DNA of 16,990 nucleotides, from positions 1-16,990 of the forward strand of contig DJWN01000007.1 in NCBI GenBank assembly GCA_002440975.1, written 5' to 3'. This document shows, in pieces, positions 1 through 8,682 of this stretch. Positions within the stretch are counted from its first letter, which is position 1; the number at the start of each line of letters is the position of its first letter. The position numbers and the translations under genes are program-made. The notes under the pieces were generated by a model. That model saw nothing but the letters and a program-made list of their open reading frames with translations. It did no database searches and was not told the DNA's origin. The stretch comes from Bacteroidales bacterium UBA6229 (GTDB lineage Bacteria > Bacteroidota > Bacteroidia > Bacteroidales > F082).

Positions 1-3000
1 TTTGCCTGATGCGTTGGTGGTCAATGCTGTATTGTAAATTCAGCTGTTTTATCAACTGCCCTTTTTCATTGGTTTCGCTAATCTGTATCACCTTGTTAAA
101 ATGGTTGTATTGCACATCCTGCGTTTCGTAGCCAATTTGCAGGGGTTTGTTGTTGATATTGTCGAGCTGGTAGGGTTTGTTAGTGAGGTATTCGTAGGTG
201 CCCACATCAGATTTGTAGGTGATATTGCCAAGTTCGTCATAGGTCATATCCAAGGCCTGGCTGCCATTGTGAAACACATATTTGAGCCGGTTAAGAAAAT
301 CATATTCAAATGATTCTGCTATGCCGTGCAGGGTGGTACGAGAGGTGAGGTTGCCCAGCAAATCCCAGTTGTAATGATTATCCTGCAAGCCGCCGCTGAT
401 CATATTCTCAACAAGGCCTGTTTTGGGATAGTAATCGATTTGCTGTTCGTGTGCTTCACCAATATGCTGCCGCGTAAACTGGTTGCGTGCATTGGCTGTT
501 GTGCCTTCCCAAAGCAGTTTGCCAGTAGCTGCTTCGGTAATTTTGTTCTGATAGCCGTTGATATTGTAATGGTGTGTGATGGTGTAGCCACCCGGATAAA
601 CCAGATCAGAGAGCCTGCCCAGTTCGTCGTAGGTATGCGAGGTAGTATAGCTTTGATCGTTGATGGTTTCGGTTATGGTTTCCACCCTGAGTAGATCGTC
701 GTAAGTGTATTCCACTTTGTGGCCGGGGCCTTCTGTCCAATCGGGCAGGCCTGTTTTTTTGGTGTCGTAGCTATAGATGGTGATCTGGTTGTTGGGATCG
801 GTTTTTTGCAACAAGCGGCTTAGTGCATCATAGGAATCGTAGGTAGTGGTTTGGTTTTTGGCATTGGTTTCGCTTACCAGCTCATTAAAGGCGTTGTAGG
901 TGTATATGACCGGATTATCCTGGTTGCTATCCATATAGCTGATCAGGTTGCCATTGATGTCATACTCAAAATATCGTGCGGTAGCATTGTTGCCTGCAAT
1001 TTTCTTGGTATGCACACGGCCATTGCTGGTGTAGGAATTGCTCACCCTAGTGCCGTAGTGGTCTTCGGTATAGCTGACCCATCCGGCAGTGTTTAATACT
1101 TTTACTGATTTCTGGATTTTTTCGTCGATGGCAGATACTTTCCGCTCGGTTGTGGTAGTAAGGCCATCGTAAGTAATAGTTGTTATGCCGCGATTGGGGG
1201 CAAACTGCTTTTGGATACGGTTAAATTTGTCGTATTGTAGTGTGGTATAAAAAGCTGTACCTCCTTTGAAGTATGGCTCCGACTTTTTACTTAGCCTGCC
1301 CTGGTTATCATACAACTGGTCAACATAAACCGTGGCACCGTCAAAGTTCACTGTTACTGTACGCAGCTCGAGACCGGTGCTGCTGTAGTAAACCTTTACA
1401 GGGGTCTGACCTGAGCTGCGCTCCCAGCTGTAATACACAGCATAGTCATTGTCAGGCGCATCAGGATCACCTTTTTCAACCCAGCGCAGCACTTTGGCAT
1501 GTTGTATAAGATCAGGCGCAATACTTTTTTGAAGTCTGCCAAAGGCATCGTATTCAAACATCGAGGTCAAATCATTATCATCATCAGTTTCGTATTGTAT
1601 GGTCCCAAGTACTTCATCATATACCCTACTGGTACTATGAAGCATGGGGTTGGTGAGTGTTTTCACAAAACGGCCATTATCACTATACGTTGTTGTAGTA
1701 ATCCTATTGTTGGTCGTTACCTTTTGGTCATTGTCTGCAGTTAATAGTGTTGTTGTAATATTTCCGAAATCGTCGTAGGTATAGGTTTTGGTGGTTTTGT
1801 ATATATGGTTGGGGTTATACTTGTCGTAATCGTGCAGGATTTCTTTGTATAACATGCCTTCGCGCGGGGAGTTATCACCGCCGCCATAATACTGAAAACC
1901 AGAGCTGATCACAATATCGGGTTCAGGCTGTTGGTTTAAGGTTTTTTTGGTTGTTGTGGCCGTTCTGAGCCGGCTCAGCATCCATTTTTTACTGTTTGTA
2001 AAGTTTTCAAAGCTCTGTACGAGCTCGGTTTCGAAATGCATATTATTAAGCGTAGGGCCATTGGAGGTGGTTATTTTGCCCGGATTGCCATAATCATCAT
2101 ACAACTCAAACTTTTGTTTCTCAACTTTATAAACTGTTGCTTTAACGGGATCATAATATGATGTTACAGATTCATTTGGTGCCACATAGTAATATTTTTT
2201 ATTATACAGGCCATCAAAAGCTCTATGGTAAAAGCTTTGGGTTTTCGAAAGGATCTTTGCTCCGTCTTTATGGTTTGTTATTTGTTGTGCCGGATAGGTA
2301 TAGTAGAAGGTATCATCGTAATCATACTCTGCGATGTAGGTACGATTAAGGGTATGATCTGTACGCACCGTTTTGAGGAATCCCATAAACCCGAGTCCTT
2401 CGGCATGTGCAATAGCCTTTTCGTATTGATACTTTTCCAGGTGCCAGCCACCGACACCGTTTTGGTGTCGTACAATTTTAACCACGGGCATGCTGCTGTT
2501 GTATGGAATAACCGGATAATCGGCTGTAAAGCCAGGTGTATATACTTCCCGATTGGACGTAAAATCGTATTCAATTTCGGTGGTTACACCGAGGCTGTTG
2601 GTGATGCGAGAAATGCGACTTCCATTATACTTAGGATAACCAATATATACCTTATCCTGAGTATTGTTTTCATTTATTTCAATATTATATAGGTCTGTTT
2701 GGAGGTCACCATTAATAAATGCTGTTTGGCGATTTTCATTGTAGCCGATGCGTTTGATATATCCATCATCCCCTGCATTGTTTGGATAATAAAGAATAGA
2801 TAGATGGCTGGTTCCCGTGCCTACAATATAATCATTAATAGCACTCACATCATTAATAAACCTAGAGTTGGGTAGCTCATAAAACGTAAAATCAAATTTG
2901 TAATCCAGTATAAATTCATTAATTCCATCTCCTGTACAATCAACAGGTGTAATTTTGCTGTTACTTCCACTCACTTCGAAATGGTTATGTTGGGGGATGT

Positions 3001-5200
3001 CATCCGGAGATGGCACATTAAATTTAAACCTATTGTAATAACGGGTCTTAAAATAATGTGTTCCACTTCCAAGATAACCAGTTATGCTAGTTTGCACGAC
3101 ACCGTTTATGTATGAATCAGGATCATATTCTATAGAAACATGACCGCGTTTTACAGCATCCAATTTGTTATCTGAATTTAAATTACAAATAACAGCACTT
3201 GCTAAATCAACAGATATTTGCCCACCATAATTATTGAACATCATATTCCCGTCATTTGCTTTAACAATGTAATGAATTATTCTATTTTCTCTTAGAATGT
3301 CAGCCCTTCCATCTCCATTATAGTCGGCGATTTTAATCGTATTACTTGCTGCAATATCATCATTCTGTGGACTAAAAGTTATGTCATCATCAATATTTGA
3401 CATCAAAGGTGAATCAGTATCACCTAATCTCCAAACCAGATCAATTTTTCTCGTTGAAGATTTTAACATAAGATCAGTAATGGCATCACCATTAAAATCC
3501 GCCAGGTATGGAACTCTATAATCATTAAAACTTATGATCGTTTGTGCATTGTTACTTAGATAATTATCTCCATCAGGACTTAAACTGCCGTTATCGTTAA
3601 GCACTAGATAGAAAGATGAACTATGATTTCCGTTACTCCCATAAAAACCAACAAAAAGATCAGGAAATCCATCACCATTTACATCGTTAAATGAGTAATA
3701 TGGTGCGTTTAGCAAATAATAGTTATCTTGTCTATATATATACCATTTATGAAGTAAATATTGGTGAAAATTGTTTTTTCGAAATACTTCAACTGATATA
3801 TCAAGTATATTATTTTCAATCTTATAACCAGTTCGTATCAATTCATTCGTTCCATCGTTGTCGAAATCAATAAATGAATACTTTACAGTGTTTTCGTCAG
3901 GGTTAATTAGAGGTGTTTTAGTAATTAAACATGATTCACCTTCAAAAATATCATAATCCATTTCAGTTTCCCAATCAAAAACTGTTTTATTATATTGAAT
4001 CTCATTATTCTTTCCCTTTTCCTGTATAGTATAAAGATATTCCTTCTTTTCCTCCTGAGAGCTTCCTGTTCCTCTAAATTGATATTTCAGATCGTAGGTT
4101 TTTACAATGGACTTTGTGTCGTTAAAGGTACAAACCATGCTTTCTATCAGTTTTGAGCTTTCAAAAAGCAACACAGATTCGGAACTATTTGCACTGTTTT
4201 GATAGATGTAATATGACTGCTTGGGAGCATTTCGATCCCTGTATAAAAAATCAATGCTATAATCTGCTGTGTTATCATTGATAGTATAGGTATAAGTGAT
4301 ATTTTTAATATAGATTTGAGCCGCTTCATTCGCATCACCTATATGGTTTTCATACTCAAAATGTATAGCATTTCCAAAATTGTCTTCAATCTTATTCACA
4401 TAATACGAAACGGTTACTTTTGTACCATATGAGCCAATGTTCACCTGTAGCTTTGAGTTTGTTTGATCCTCTCCGTAATAATAATTGAGCCCACTCTTGG
4501 TCTGTACCTTAAAATAATAATTGTATTCGTCACGAGAATTTTTCGATCCGGTCTTAATACTAGGATAGCGTCTTATTCTTTTGAAACCGTCGTTCTCAGT
4601 GCGAAACTCCATGAAAGAATTTTCACCTGTAATGGGTATCAGACGTTGACCATCCAAGGTATAAGTATCTTTTTTATAGTCCAGTCCTATAGACTCATCA
4701 GCAGAGCCATCATAATAGCCGTTACCGTGCGTAACACTTATCACACTCAACCCACCAAGCGACCAGCCTGGTCCCAATATACCATCGCCACCACTGCTGT
4801 TGTATATCAGGCTTAACTCGGGTGTCATTCCTCCACGCCCTCCTGGAAACTCCAAAGGAAACTCATAAACGGCCTGCCCATATTCATTTACGCCAAAACT
4901 GCCCTTTGCACCACCTACCACGCCATCATTGCCTACAATACCATCTGGGGGTCCCCCAATAGTTCCGGCTTCAGGAGGTTCAACCGGGTCAGGGTAATTC
5001 ACAATTCTAGCCTTAAAATAATCCCCTCCTGTCACCGGCTTATAGCTAAAGCCCGGCACCATGCGGACAGACTGAGTGGCGGTGTAGGTATGCTGACCTC
5101 CGTTGATGGCCTGGTTTAGTACAATATTTTCGCCTTGTTGCTGTGCAGCAAGGCTAAACCAAAACAGGACACTGAGCAGGGTGAATAGGATTCTGGACAT
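1..5200 (-). CDS. SpvB/VCBS/YD-repeat (RHS, Tc-toxin B-like) giant secreted protein, C-terminus outside window
   Basis: One uninterrupted frame of about 1733 codons runs from the ATG at 5200 to the window edge, so the stop and C-terminus are missing. Residues 1-19 form a signal peptide ending SLAA. Residues about 100-150 match the SpvB/TcB N-terminal motif (GSFGVNEYGQAVYEFPLEFP, then LSLIYNS and GPGWSLGG). Six DxDxDG-type loops at residues 445, 506, 568, 626, 673 and 754 look like FG-GAP/VCBS blades of a beta-propeller; the fifth (NLNSDN) is degenerate. GLGFMGF near residue 935 resembles the middle region of the same family. From about residue 1140 on there are many YD repeats (YDDFGN, YDAFGR, YDELGR, YDELGN). 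Such proteins form a hollow shell that in Tc toxins and RHS polymorphic toxins encloses a C-terminal effector. Here the C-terminus is unseen, so toxin, adhesin or carbohydrate-binding roles all remain possible. It is the last visible gene of the operon. Confidence 0.93.
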   Translation of the reverse strand, partial: MSRILFTLLSVLFWFSLAAQQQGENIVLNQAINGGQHTYTATQSVRMVPGFSYKPVTGGDYFKARIVNYPDPVEPPEAGTIGGPPDGIVGNDGVVGGAKGSFGVNEYGQAVYEFPLEFPGGRGGMTPELSLIYNSSGGDGILGPGWSLGGLSVISVTHGNGYYDGSADESIGLDYKKDTYTLDGQRLIPITGENSFMEFRTENDGFKRIRRYPSIKTGSKNSRDEYNYYFKVQTKSGLNYYYGEDQTNSKLQVNIGSYGTKVTVSYYVNKIEDNFGNAIHFEYENHIGDANEAAQIYIKNITYTYTINDNTADYSIDFLYRDRNAPKQSYYIYQNSANSSESVLLFESSKLIESMVCTFNDTKSIVKTYDLKYQFRGTGSSQEEKKEYLYTIQEKGKNNEIQYNKTVFDWETEMDYDIFEGESCLITKTPLINPDENTVKYSFIDFDNDGTNELIRTGYKIENNILDISVEVFRKNNFHQYLLHKWYIYRQDNYYLLNAPYYSFNDVNGDGFPDLFVGFYGSNGNHSSSFYLVLNDNGSLSPDGDNYLSNNAQTIISFNDYRVPYLADFNGDAITDLMLKSSTRKIDLVWRLGDTDSPLMSNIDDDITFSPQNDDIAASNTIKIADYNGDGRADILRENRIIHYIVKANDGNMMFNNYGGQISVDLASAVICNLNSDNKLDAVKRGHVSIEYDPDSYINGVVQTSITGYLGSGTHYFKTRYYNRFKFNVPSPDDIPQHNHFEVSGSNSKITPVDCTGDGINEFILDYKFDFTFYELPNSRFINDVSAINDYIVGTGTSHLSILYYPNNAGDDGYIKRIGYNENRQTAFINGDLQTDLYNIEINENNTQDKVYIGYPKYNGSRISRITNSLGVTTEIEYDFTSNREVYTPGFTADYPVIPYNSSMPVVKIVRHQNGVGGWHLEKYQYEKAIAHAEGLGFMGFLKTVRTDHTLNRTYIAEYDYDDTFYYTYPAQQITNHKDGAKILSKTQSFYHRAFDGLYNKKYYYVAPNESVTSYYDPVKATVYKVEKQKFELYDDYGNPGKITTSNGPTLNNMHFETELVQSFENFTNSKKWMLSRLRTATTTKKTLNQQPEPDIVISSGFQYYGGGDNSPREGMLYKEILHDYDKYNPNHIYKTTKTYTYDDFGNITTTLLTADNDQKVTTNNRITTTTYSDNGRFVKTLTNPMLHSTSRVYDEVLGTIQYETDDDNDLTSMFEYDAFGRLQKSIAPDLIQHAKVLRWVEKGDPDAPDNDYAVYYSWERSSGQTPVKVYYSSTGLELRTVTVNFDGATVYVDQLYDNQGRLSKKSEPYFKGGTAFYTTLQYDKFNRIQKQFAPNRGITTITYDGLTTTTERKVSAIDEKIQKSVKVLNTAGWVSYTEDHYGTRVSNSYTSNGRVHTKKIAGNNATARYFEYDINGNLISYMDSNQDNPVIYTYNAFNELVSETNAKNQTTTYDSYDALSRLLQKTDPNNQITIYSYDTKKTGLPDWTEGPGHKVEYTYDDLLRVETITETINDQSYTTSHTYDELGRLSDLVYPGGYTITHHYNINGYQNKITEAATGKLLWEGTTANARNQFTRQHIGEAHEQQIDYYPKTGLVENMISGGLQDNHYNWDLLGNLTSRTTLHGIAESFEYDFLNRLKYVFHNGSQALDMTYDELGNITYKSDVGTYEYLTNKPYQLDNINNKPLQIGYETQDVQYNHFNKVIQISETNEKGQLIKQLNLQYSIDHQRIRQ

Positions 5201-5203
5201 AAC

Positions 5204-5215
5204 TTGATTTTTGGT
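5204..5215 (-). promoter_or_regulatory. A-rich translation leader of the RHS gene
   Basis: ACCAAAAATCAA on the minus strand ends 3 bases before the ATG at 5200. The identical 12 bases stand before the lipoprotein gene at 9754-9765. There is no Shine-Dalgarno sequence; Bacteroidota typically use A-rich initiation regions, which supports this start codon. Confidence 0.45.
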
Positions 5216-5239
5216 GGTTCGTAATTAGGCGGGCTTTGG

Positions 5240-5695
5240 TTAATTTTTAATGAGCTTAAACAATTGGTTTAATTCGCTACTTTGCAGGTGCAGGTAATAA
5301 GTGCCTGCCTGTCGGTGCTGCAAATTGATACGAAAGGGATAACTTTCGGTCGTTTCGTCTTCCAACAGGCGTCCTTGCGTATCCAGCAAGCGGTAGCGAC
5401 ATATGGCAACGGCTTCGCTGCCCGGTGCCACGGTAAGGATGCGTTCCACAGGGTTGGGAAATACCTGTGTTTCTCTGCTATTTTCGCCGAGGGTAGCTTC
5501 ATCGCTTATATCAGCCATCAAGCTGTAGAGCGTGGGATCGGCTATCAGGCTGTCGCTGCTTTTGAGTTCCTTCACTTCGAGCCAGCGTTTGATGCGGTTT
5601 CCGGCTGCATCATATTCAAACTTAACCGTGGTTTGTGCCAGGATAGCAAAAGGCAGTATCAGAACTAAGCCAGTTAGTATTATCAATTGTTTCAT
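5240..5695 (-). CDS. small T9SS-sorted protein with a single YD motif
   Basis: A 151-residue exported protein. Residues 1-20 are a signal peptide (hydrophobic LIILTGLVLILPFAI, cleavage after ILA). A lone RHS-like motif, KFEYDAAGNRIKR, follows at residues 25-37. A less conserved linker leads to a type A T9SS sorting domain from about residue 76 (VFPNPVERILTV, LLDTQGRLL, GTYYLHL, FKLIKN), so the protein should cross the outer membrane by type IX secretion and be anchored or released at the surface. It lies 24 bases after the fibre-like gene and 39 before the RHS gene. I recall small proteins with one YD motif and a T9SS tag next to RHS genes in other Bacteroidota, but no function is known to me. 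It could be an accessory of the RHS protein or the remnant of a longer YD protein. Its reading frame is intact. Confidence 0.88.
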   Translation of the reverse strand: MKQLIILTGLVLILPFAILAQTTVKFEYDAAGNRIKRWLEVKELKSSDSLIADPTLYSLMADISDEATLGENSRETQVFPNPVERILTVAPGSEAVAICRYRLLDTQGRLLEDETTESYPFRINLQHRQAGTYYLHLQSSELNQLFKLIKN

Positions 5696-5719
5696 TGTAC
5701 TTCGTTTTTGGCAGTGGTT

Positions 5720-7207
5720 TTATTCATGAAGTCTTTTTTTGAGCATTTCTATCTCTTTCTGTTGTTGCAACACATAAAGGGTTAGTTCTTCCACTTTTTT
5801 AAGCAGCAGGGCATTCATTTCGCCCACGGGCACACCGGTTTCGGCCATTTGTTCGGCTGCCGGCATATCTGGCAGGTGGTGATGTGTTTGTACAAACTGC
5901 TGCAGCTCAACCAGTGGCATCAGCGGATAGGTAGGCTCAAATACATAGTCTGGCCATTCGTTGAAATACTTTACTACTATTTCTTCTGCTATCATTTTAC
6001 CCTTTACGGCTAGTTTATACGTTTTAGTGTCGTTGGTACCAATCCCCACATTACCCTGCTGCGTAATTACCAGGGCTTCGTTCCAGTTTACAATACTTCC
6101 GGCATTTTCGTTTTCGGCTGCTTTAAAGGCCATGTTGAGGTTGGAAAAAGAAATTTGATAGGCAGGGCCATCTTCTGAACGAACATTGTTTGTGCCGTTG
6201 TACCAGGCATTGTTGTTGATGCCCTGTGAACCTCCAATATGAAAATGGATGGGTCTGCCATAGGGCGAGTCGATGGATAGCCGTTCTTTGGGCTCCATGC
6301 CTATCCCCACAGCATTACCAAAAAAGATATTGTTACCACTGGGTTGCCAATAGTTTTCGACTCCAGCATCGGGAACTGCCCAGGTGCCATCGGCACGCAA
6401 AAACTGATCGTCTGTGCCGGCTGTAGTGGGCAGGTTATAAGCACCATTTACTTCGAGTAGGGCAACCTTTACGGGTCCATCAAAAACAAACTGTGGTGCA
6501 GCAAACTGCATAATTTCCAGGTTGGTAAACAGCTGTAAGCCGCTTTTAATGCCTGCCGTGAGGCCGCTGCCGCCATCCAATAGCTGGAGTTTGGCCAATT
6601 GACGTGGATCACTAGGCTCCAGCAACAAGCTGGCATCCTCCAACTTATCTGCACGGATGTGCAGCTTGGCCTGGGGATCAGTTACGTTGCCAATGCCGAT
6701 GCGACCTGACTGCTGGTCAATAGGTGTCCGGCTGACAAAAAGTGTTGGATAGGCACTGTTGAAACCTATGACAAGTGACTCTTGTTTATTATTTGCTAAC
6801 AATGCATCCACTTTACCGACACCAAGTGCGAATCCACCAAGATTAGCTGAAATATTATGGCCTATTGCCATAGAAAAATCCATTTCCGCCTTTGAATTAC
6901 CACCAAAAGCATAAGCAAAATTGCCTGTGGCAAATGAATTACTTCCAACTACATATGAATGAAGACCAGTAGCTTTTGAATAACTGCCTATTACAACTGC
7001 ATTGTGTTTGCTGGCTTCCGAACTTCTTCCAGCAACAAAACTATAATTGCCACTTGCAGTGTTTCCATCTCCAAAGGCTGATGCTTTGATACCCGTTACA
7101 GTGTTGCCGGGACAGGTTGCACAAGTTTGCCCAAAAATAGATATGTTGTTTGTGAATAACAGAAAAGAAATTAAAAACGATCCAATTAATAGTGGTTTTG
7201 TTCTCAT
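5720..7207 (-). CDS. YadA-type head-repeat and tail-fibre-like surface protein
   Basis: A 495-residue protein with a signal peptide (residues 1-27, ending IFGQ). Residues about 40-130 hold roughly 14-residue YadA/Hia head repeats (ASGNYSFVAG, SKATGLHSYVVGS, FATGNFAYAFGG, FSMAIGHN), which in trimeric autotransporters form left-handed beta-roll trimers. The middle contains short GIGN and VGIGT turns typical of fibre proteins. The C-terminus from about residue 414 (WPDYVFEPTYPLMPLVELQQ, HLPDMPAAEQM, GEMNALLLKKVEELTLYVLQ) is the ending seen in many Bacteroidota proteins annotated as tail-fibre-domain proteins; residues 464-495 look like a coiled coil. No YadA membrane anchor and no T9SS tag can be seen, so the route to the surface is unclear. 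Probably a trimeric fibre or adhesin; the binding partner is unknown. Confidence 0.85.
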   Translation of the reverse strand: MRTKPLLIGSFLISFLLFTNNISIFGQTCATCPGNTVTGIKASAFGDGNTASGNYSFVAGRSSEASKHNAVVIGSYSKATGLHSYVVGSNSFATGNFAYAFGGNSKAEMDFSMAIGHNISANLGGFALGVGKVDALLANNKQESLVIGFNSAYPTLFVSRTPIDQQSGRIGIGNVTDPQAKLHIRADKLEDASLLLEPSDPRQLAKLQLLDGGSGLTAGIKSGLQLFTNLEIMQFAAPQFVFDGPVKVALLEVNGAYNLPTTAGTDDQFLRADGTWAVPDAGVENYWQPSGNNIFFGNAVGIGMEPKERLSIDSPYGRPIHFHIGGSQGINNNAWYNGTNNVRSEDGPAYQISFSNLNMAFKAAENENAGSIVNWNEALVITQQGNVGIGTNDTKTYKLAVKGKMIAEEIVVKYFNEWPDYVFEPTYPLMPLVELQQFVQTHHHLPDMPAAEQMAETGVPVGEMNALLLKKVEELTLYVLQQQKEIEMLKKRLHE

Positions 7208-7212
7208 CTTGA

Positions 7213-8682
7213 TTATTGTTTTATAAATTTATGTGTTTCAATTAGTTCTCCATTTGTGATAAATGAAATTACATATGTGCCTGATAAATAGTGATCAACA
7301 TTGACGATACATTTATTGTCTTCTGAAAAACCTTCATGTATTAGCTTTCCATTCATATCCCTGATTGAAATGGAATACTCCTGTATTGCAGTCCGGATAT
7401 GCAGTTGGGATGTTGTGGGATTGGGATAAAGCATGAAACGATAGTTTGGGACATCCTGCCCCACCAGGTAAACAAGTTCGCCCTGGCCGTTAAGCTTCAT
7501 AAAGATGGCATCATTTACAAGCGTAGTATGGTTGTATCGGTTTGCCCCCAAAAAACAACCACCATCCCTTGTTGCTTTGATAAATTCTGCATGATAGTAA
7601 CCATCGCCTCCAATATATTGCCTGTATCTTTCCTGCAATTGCTCGTCTGTTTGTCCGAGTATGATGTAATTGGTATAACCTTGTGGAGGATAGCCAAAAT
7701 ACACACCAATAGTGCCGGTATAAAAGATGCTGTCGGGGTTTTGATAGCTGATGGCAGTATGCCAGGCAGGATAATCATCAGACTCGTAATCACCAAATTC
7801 ATTTTCATATATAGGGTTCATCAAAGTATCATAAAGCCCAATGTGTAATTCATAATCCTGAAAAGCAGATCCTGTGCGATTCTCTTGATAAGCCAGATAG
7901 AAGCTGGTATCATTTTTCCAATGATGCGTATAAAGCCTTGCACCTGGCGCAACTATTGCTTCAGAATAGAGATGGTTAAAATTTGTATCAAAAACGGCTC
8001 GTGAAGCAACGTTAATAGGATCAAGATTAGAGGTTGAAAAAAGCCAAATCCTGCTTTTGTCGGGATTGAATGCATATTCAAATACACCGGGAGCACTATC
8101 AGGATAAATATGATACCTAATTAAGTTGCCGGAATTGTCAATTTTGCATAACAAAGGATAAGGGCCACCAGTTATTGACAATTGAATAAATCCAAAAGCA
8201 AAGTACCCATCTGAAACAGGAATAATTTTTGTTAAAGAATGACTAAAGGCATCCTCTAAAAAATAATGTTTCGCCCATACTTTATTTAACTTATTATCCA
8301 CTTCTAATAGCATTAATGATCTTCTGGTGCTATCGGGCCAAACAGAAATACCGGAAAGAAAATATCCACTATTGTTGCTATTGACAATTGCATTAAATCC
8401 AAACAAGGTATCACCCATGGGAGGATAAAGCAAAGTAGTATCTCCTACACTATTAATTTTTAAAAACAAACCTTTGTGGTATTGAGAATCCGGTGTGTAA
8501 TCATGTCCTGTATATTCATTAACCAGTGCGACAATACTACCATCAGAAAGCTCAATAACATCTCTGGGGTCGTGTCGAATATCTGATGCCATAAGGAGGC
8601 TGTAAGTGTTTTGTGCGGATAATTGCCAACACAATAGCAAAATGATGATTACGCTAAAAGCTCTCATGTTTGGGTAGTGCAT
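7213..8682 (-). CDS. T9SS type A sorting domain protein, probable beta-propeller-like secreted protein
   Basis: A 489-residue exported protein. The N-terminus is a signal peptide ending WQLSAQ. The body has repeated segments such as DVIELSDGSIVALVNEYTG, SDGYFAFGF and TRDGGCFLGANRYN, which resemble the Kelch-like or delta-60-like blades of Bacteroidota propeller proteins. From about residue 414 there is a T9SS sorting domain (FMLYPNPTTSQLHI, IRDMNGKLIHEG, LSGTYVISF, HKFIKQ). Its ATG overlaps the stop of the preceding gene in TAATG, which argues for this start by translational coupling; an internal Met6 at 8667 would also leave a good signal peptide. It ends 5 bases before the next gene. Substrate or partner not recognised. 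Confidence 0.88.
   Translation of the reverse strand: MHYPNMRAFSVIIILLLCWQLSAQNTYSLLMASDIRHDPRDVIELSDGSIVALVNEYTGHDYTPDSQYHKGLFLKINSVGDTTLLYPPMGDTLFGFNAIVNSNNSGYFLSGISVWPDSTRRSLMLLEVDNKLNKVWAKHYFLEDAFSHSLTKIIPVSDGYFAFGFIQLSITGGPYPLLCKIDNSGNLIRYHIYPDSAPGVFEYAFNPDKSRIWLFSTSNLDPINVASRAVFDTNFNHLYSEAIVAPGARLYTHHWKNDTSFYLAYQENRTGSAFQDYELHIGLYDTLMNPIYENEFGDYESDDYPAWHTAISYQNPDSIFYTGTIGVYFGYPPQGYTNYIILGQTDEQLQERYRQYIGGDGYYHAEFIKATRDGGCFLGANRYNHTTLVNDAIFMKLNGQGELVYLVGQDVPNYRFMLYPNPTTSQLHIRTAIQEYSISIRDMNGKLIHEGFSEDNKCIVNVDHYLSGTYVISFITNGELIETHKFIKQ

Noticed and set aside
1..2500. Possible tandem DNA repeats in the YD region
   Set aside because: The recurring words such as TACGACGAACTGGGC reflect coding of the YD motif; spacing and flanks vary, so they are protein repeats and not a DNA tandem array or CRISPR.
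2225..2692. 155-codon plus-strand open frame
   Set aside because: Antisense to the continuous SpvB-YD frame, which has recognisable motifs throughout.
5282..5668. 128-codon plus-strand open frame
   Set aside because: Antisense shadow of the T9SS mini-protein, whose signal peptide and sorting domain are clear on the other strand.
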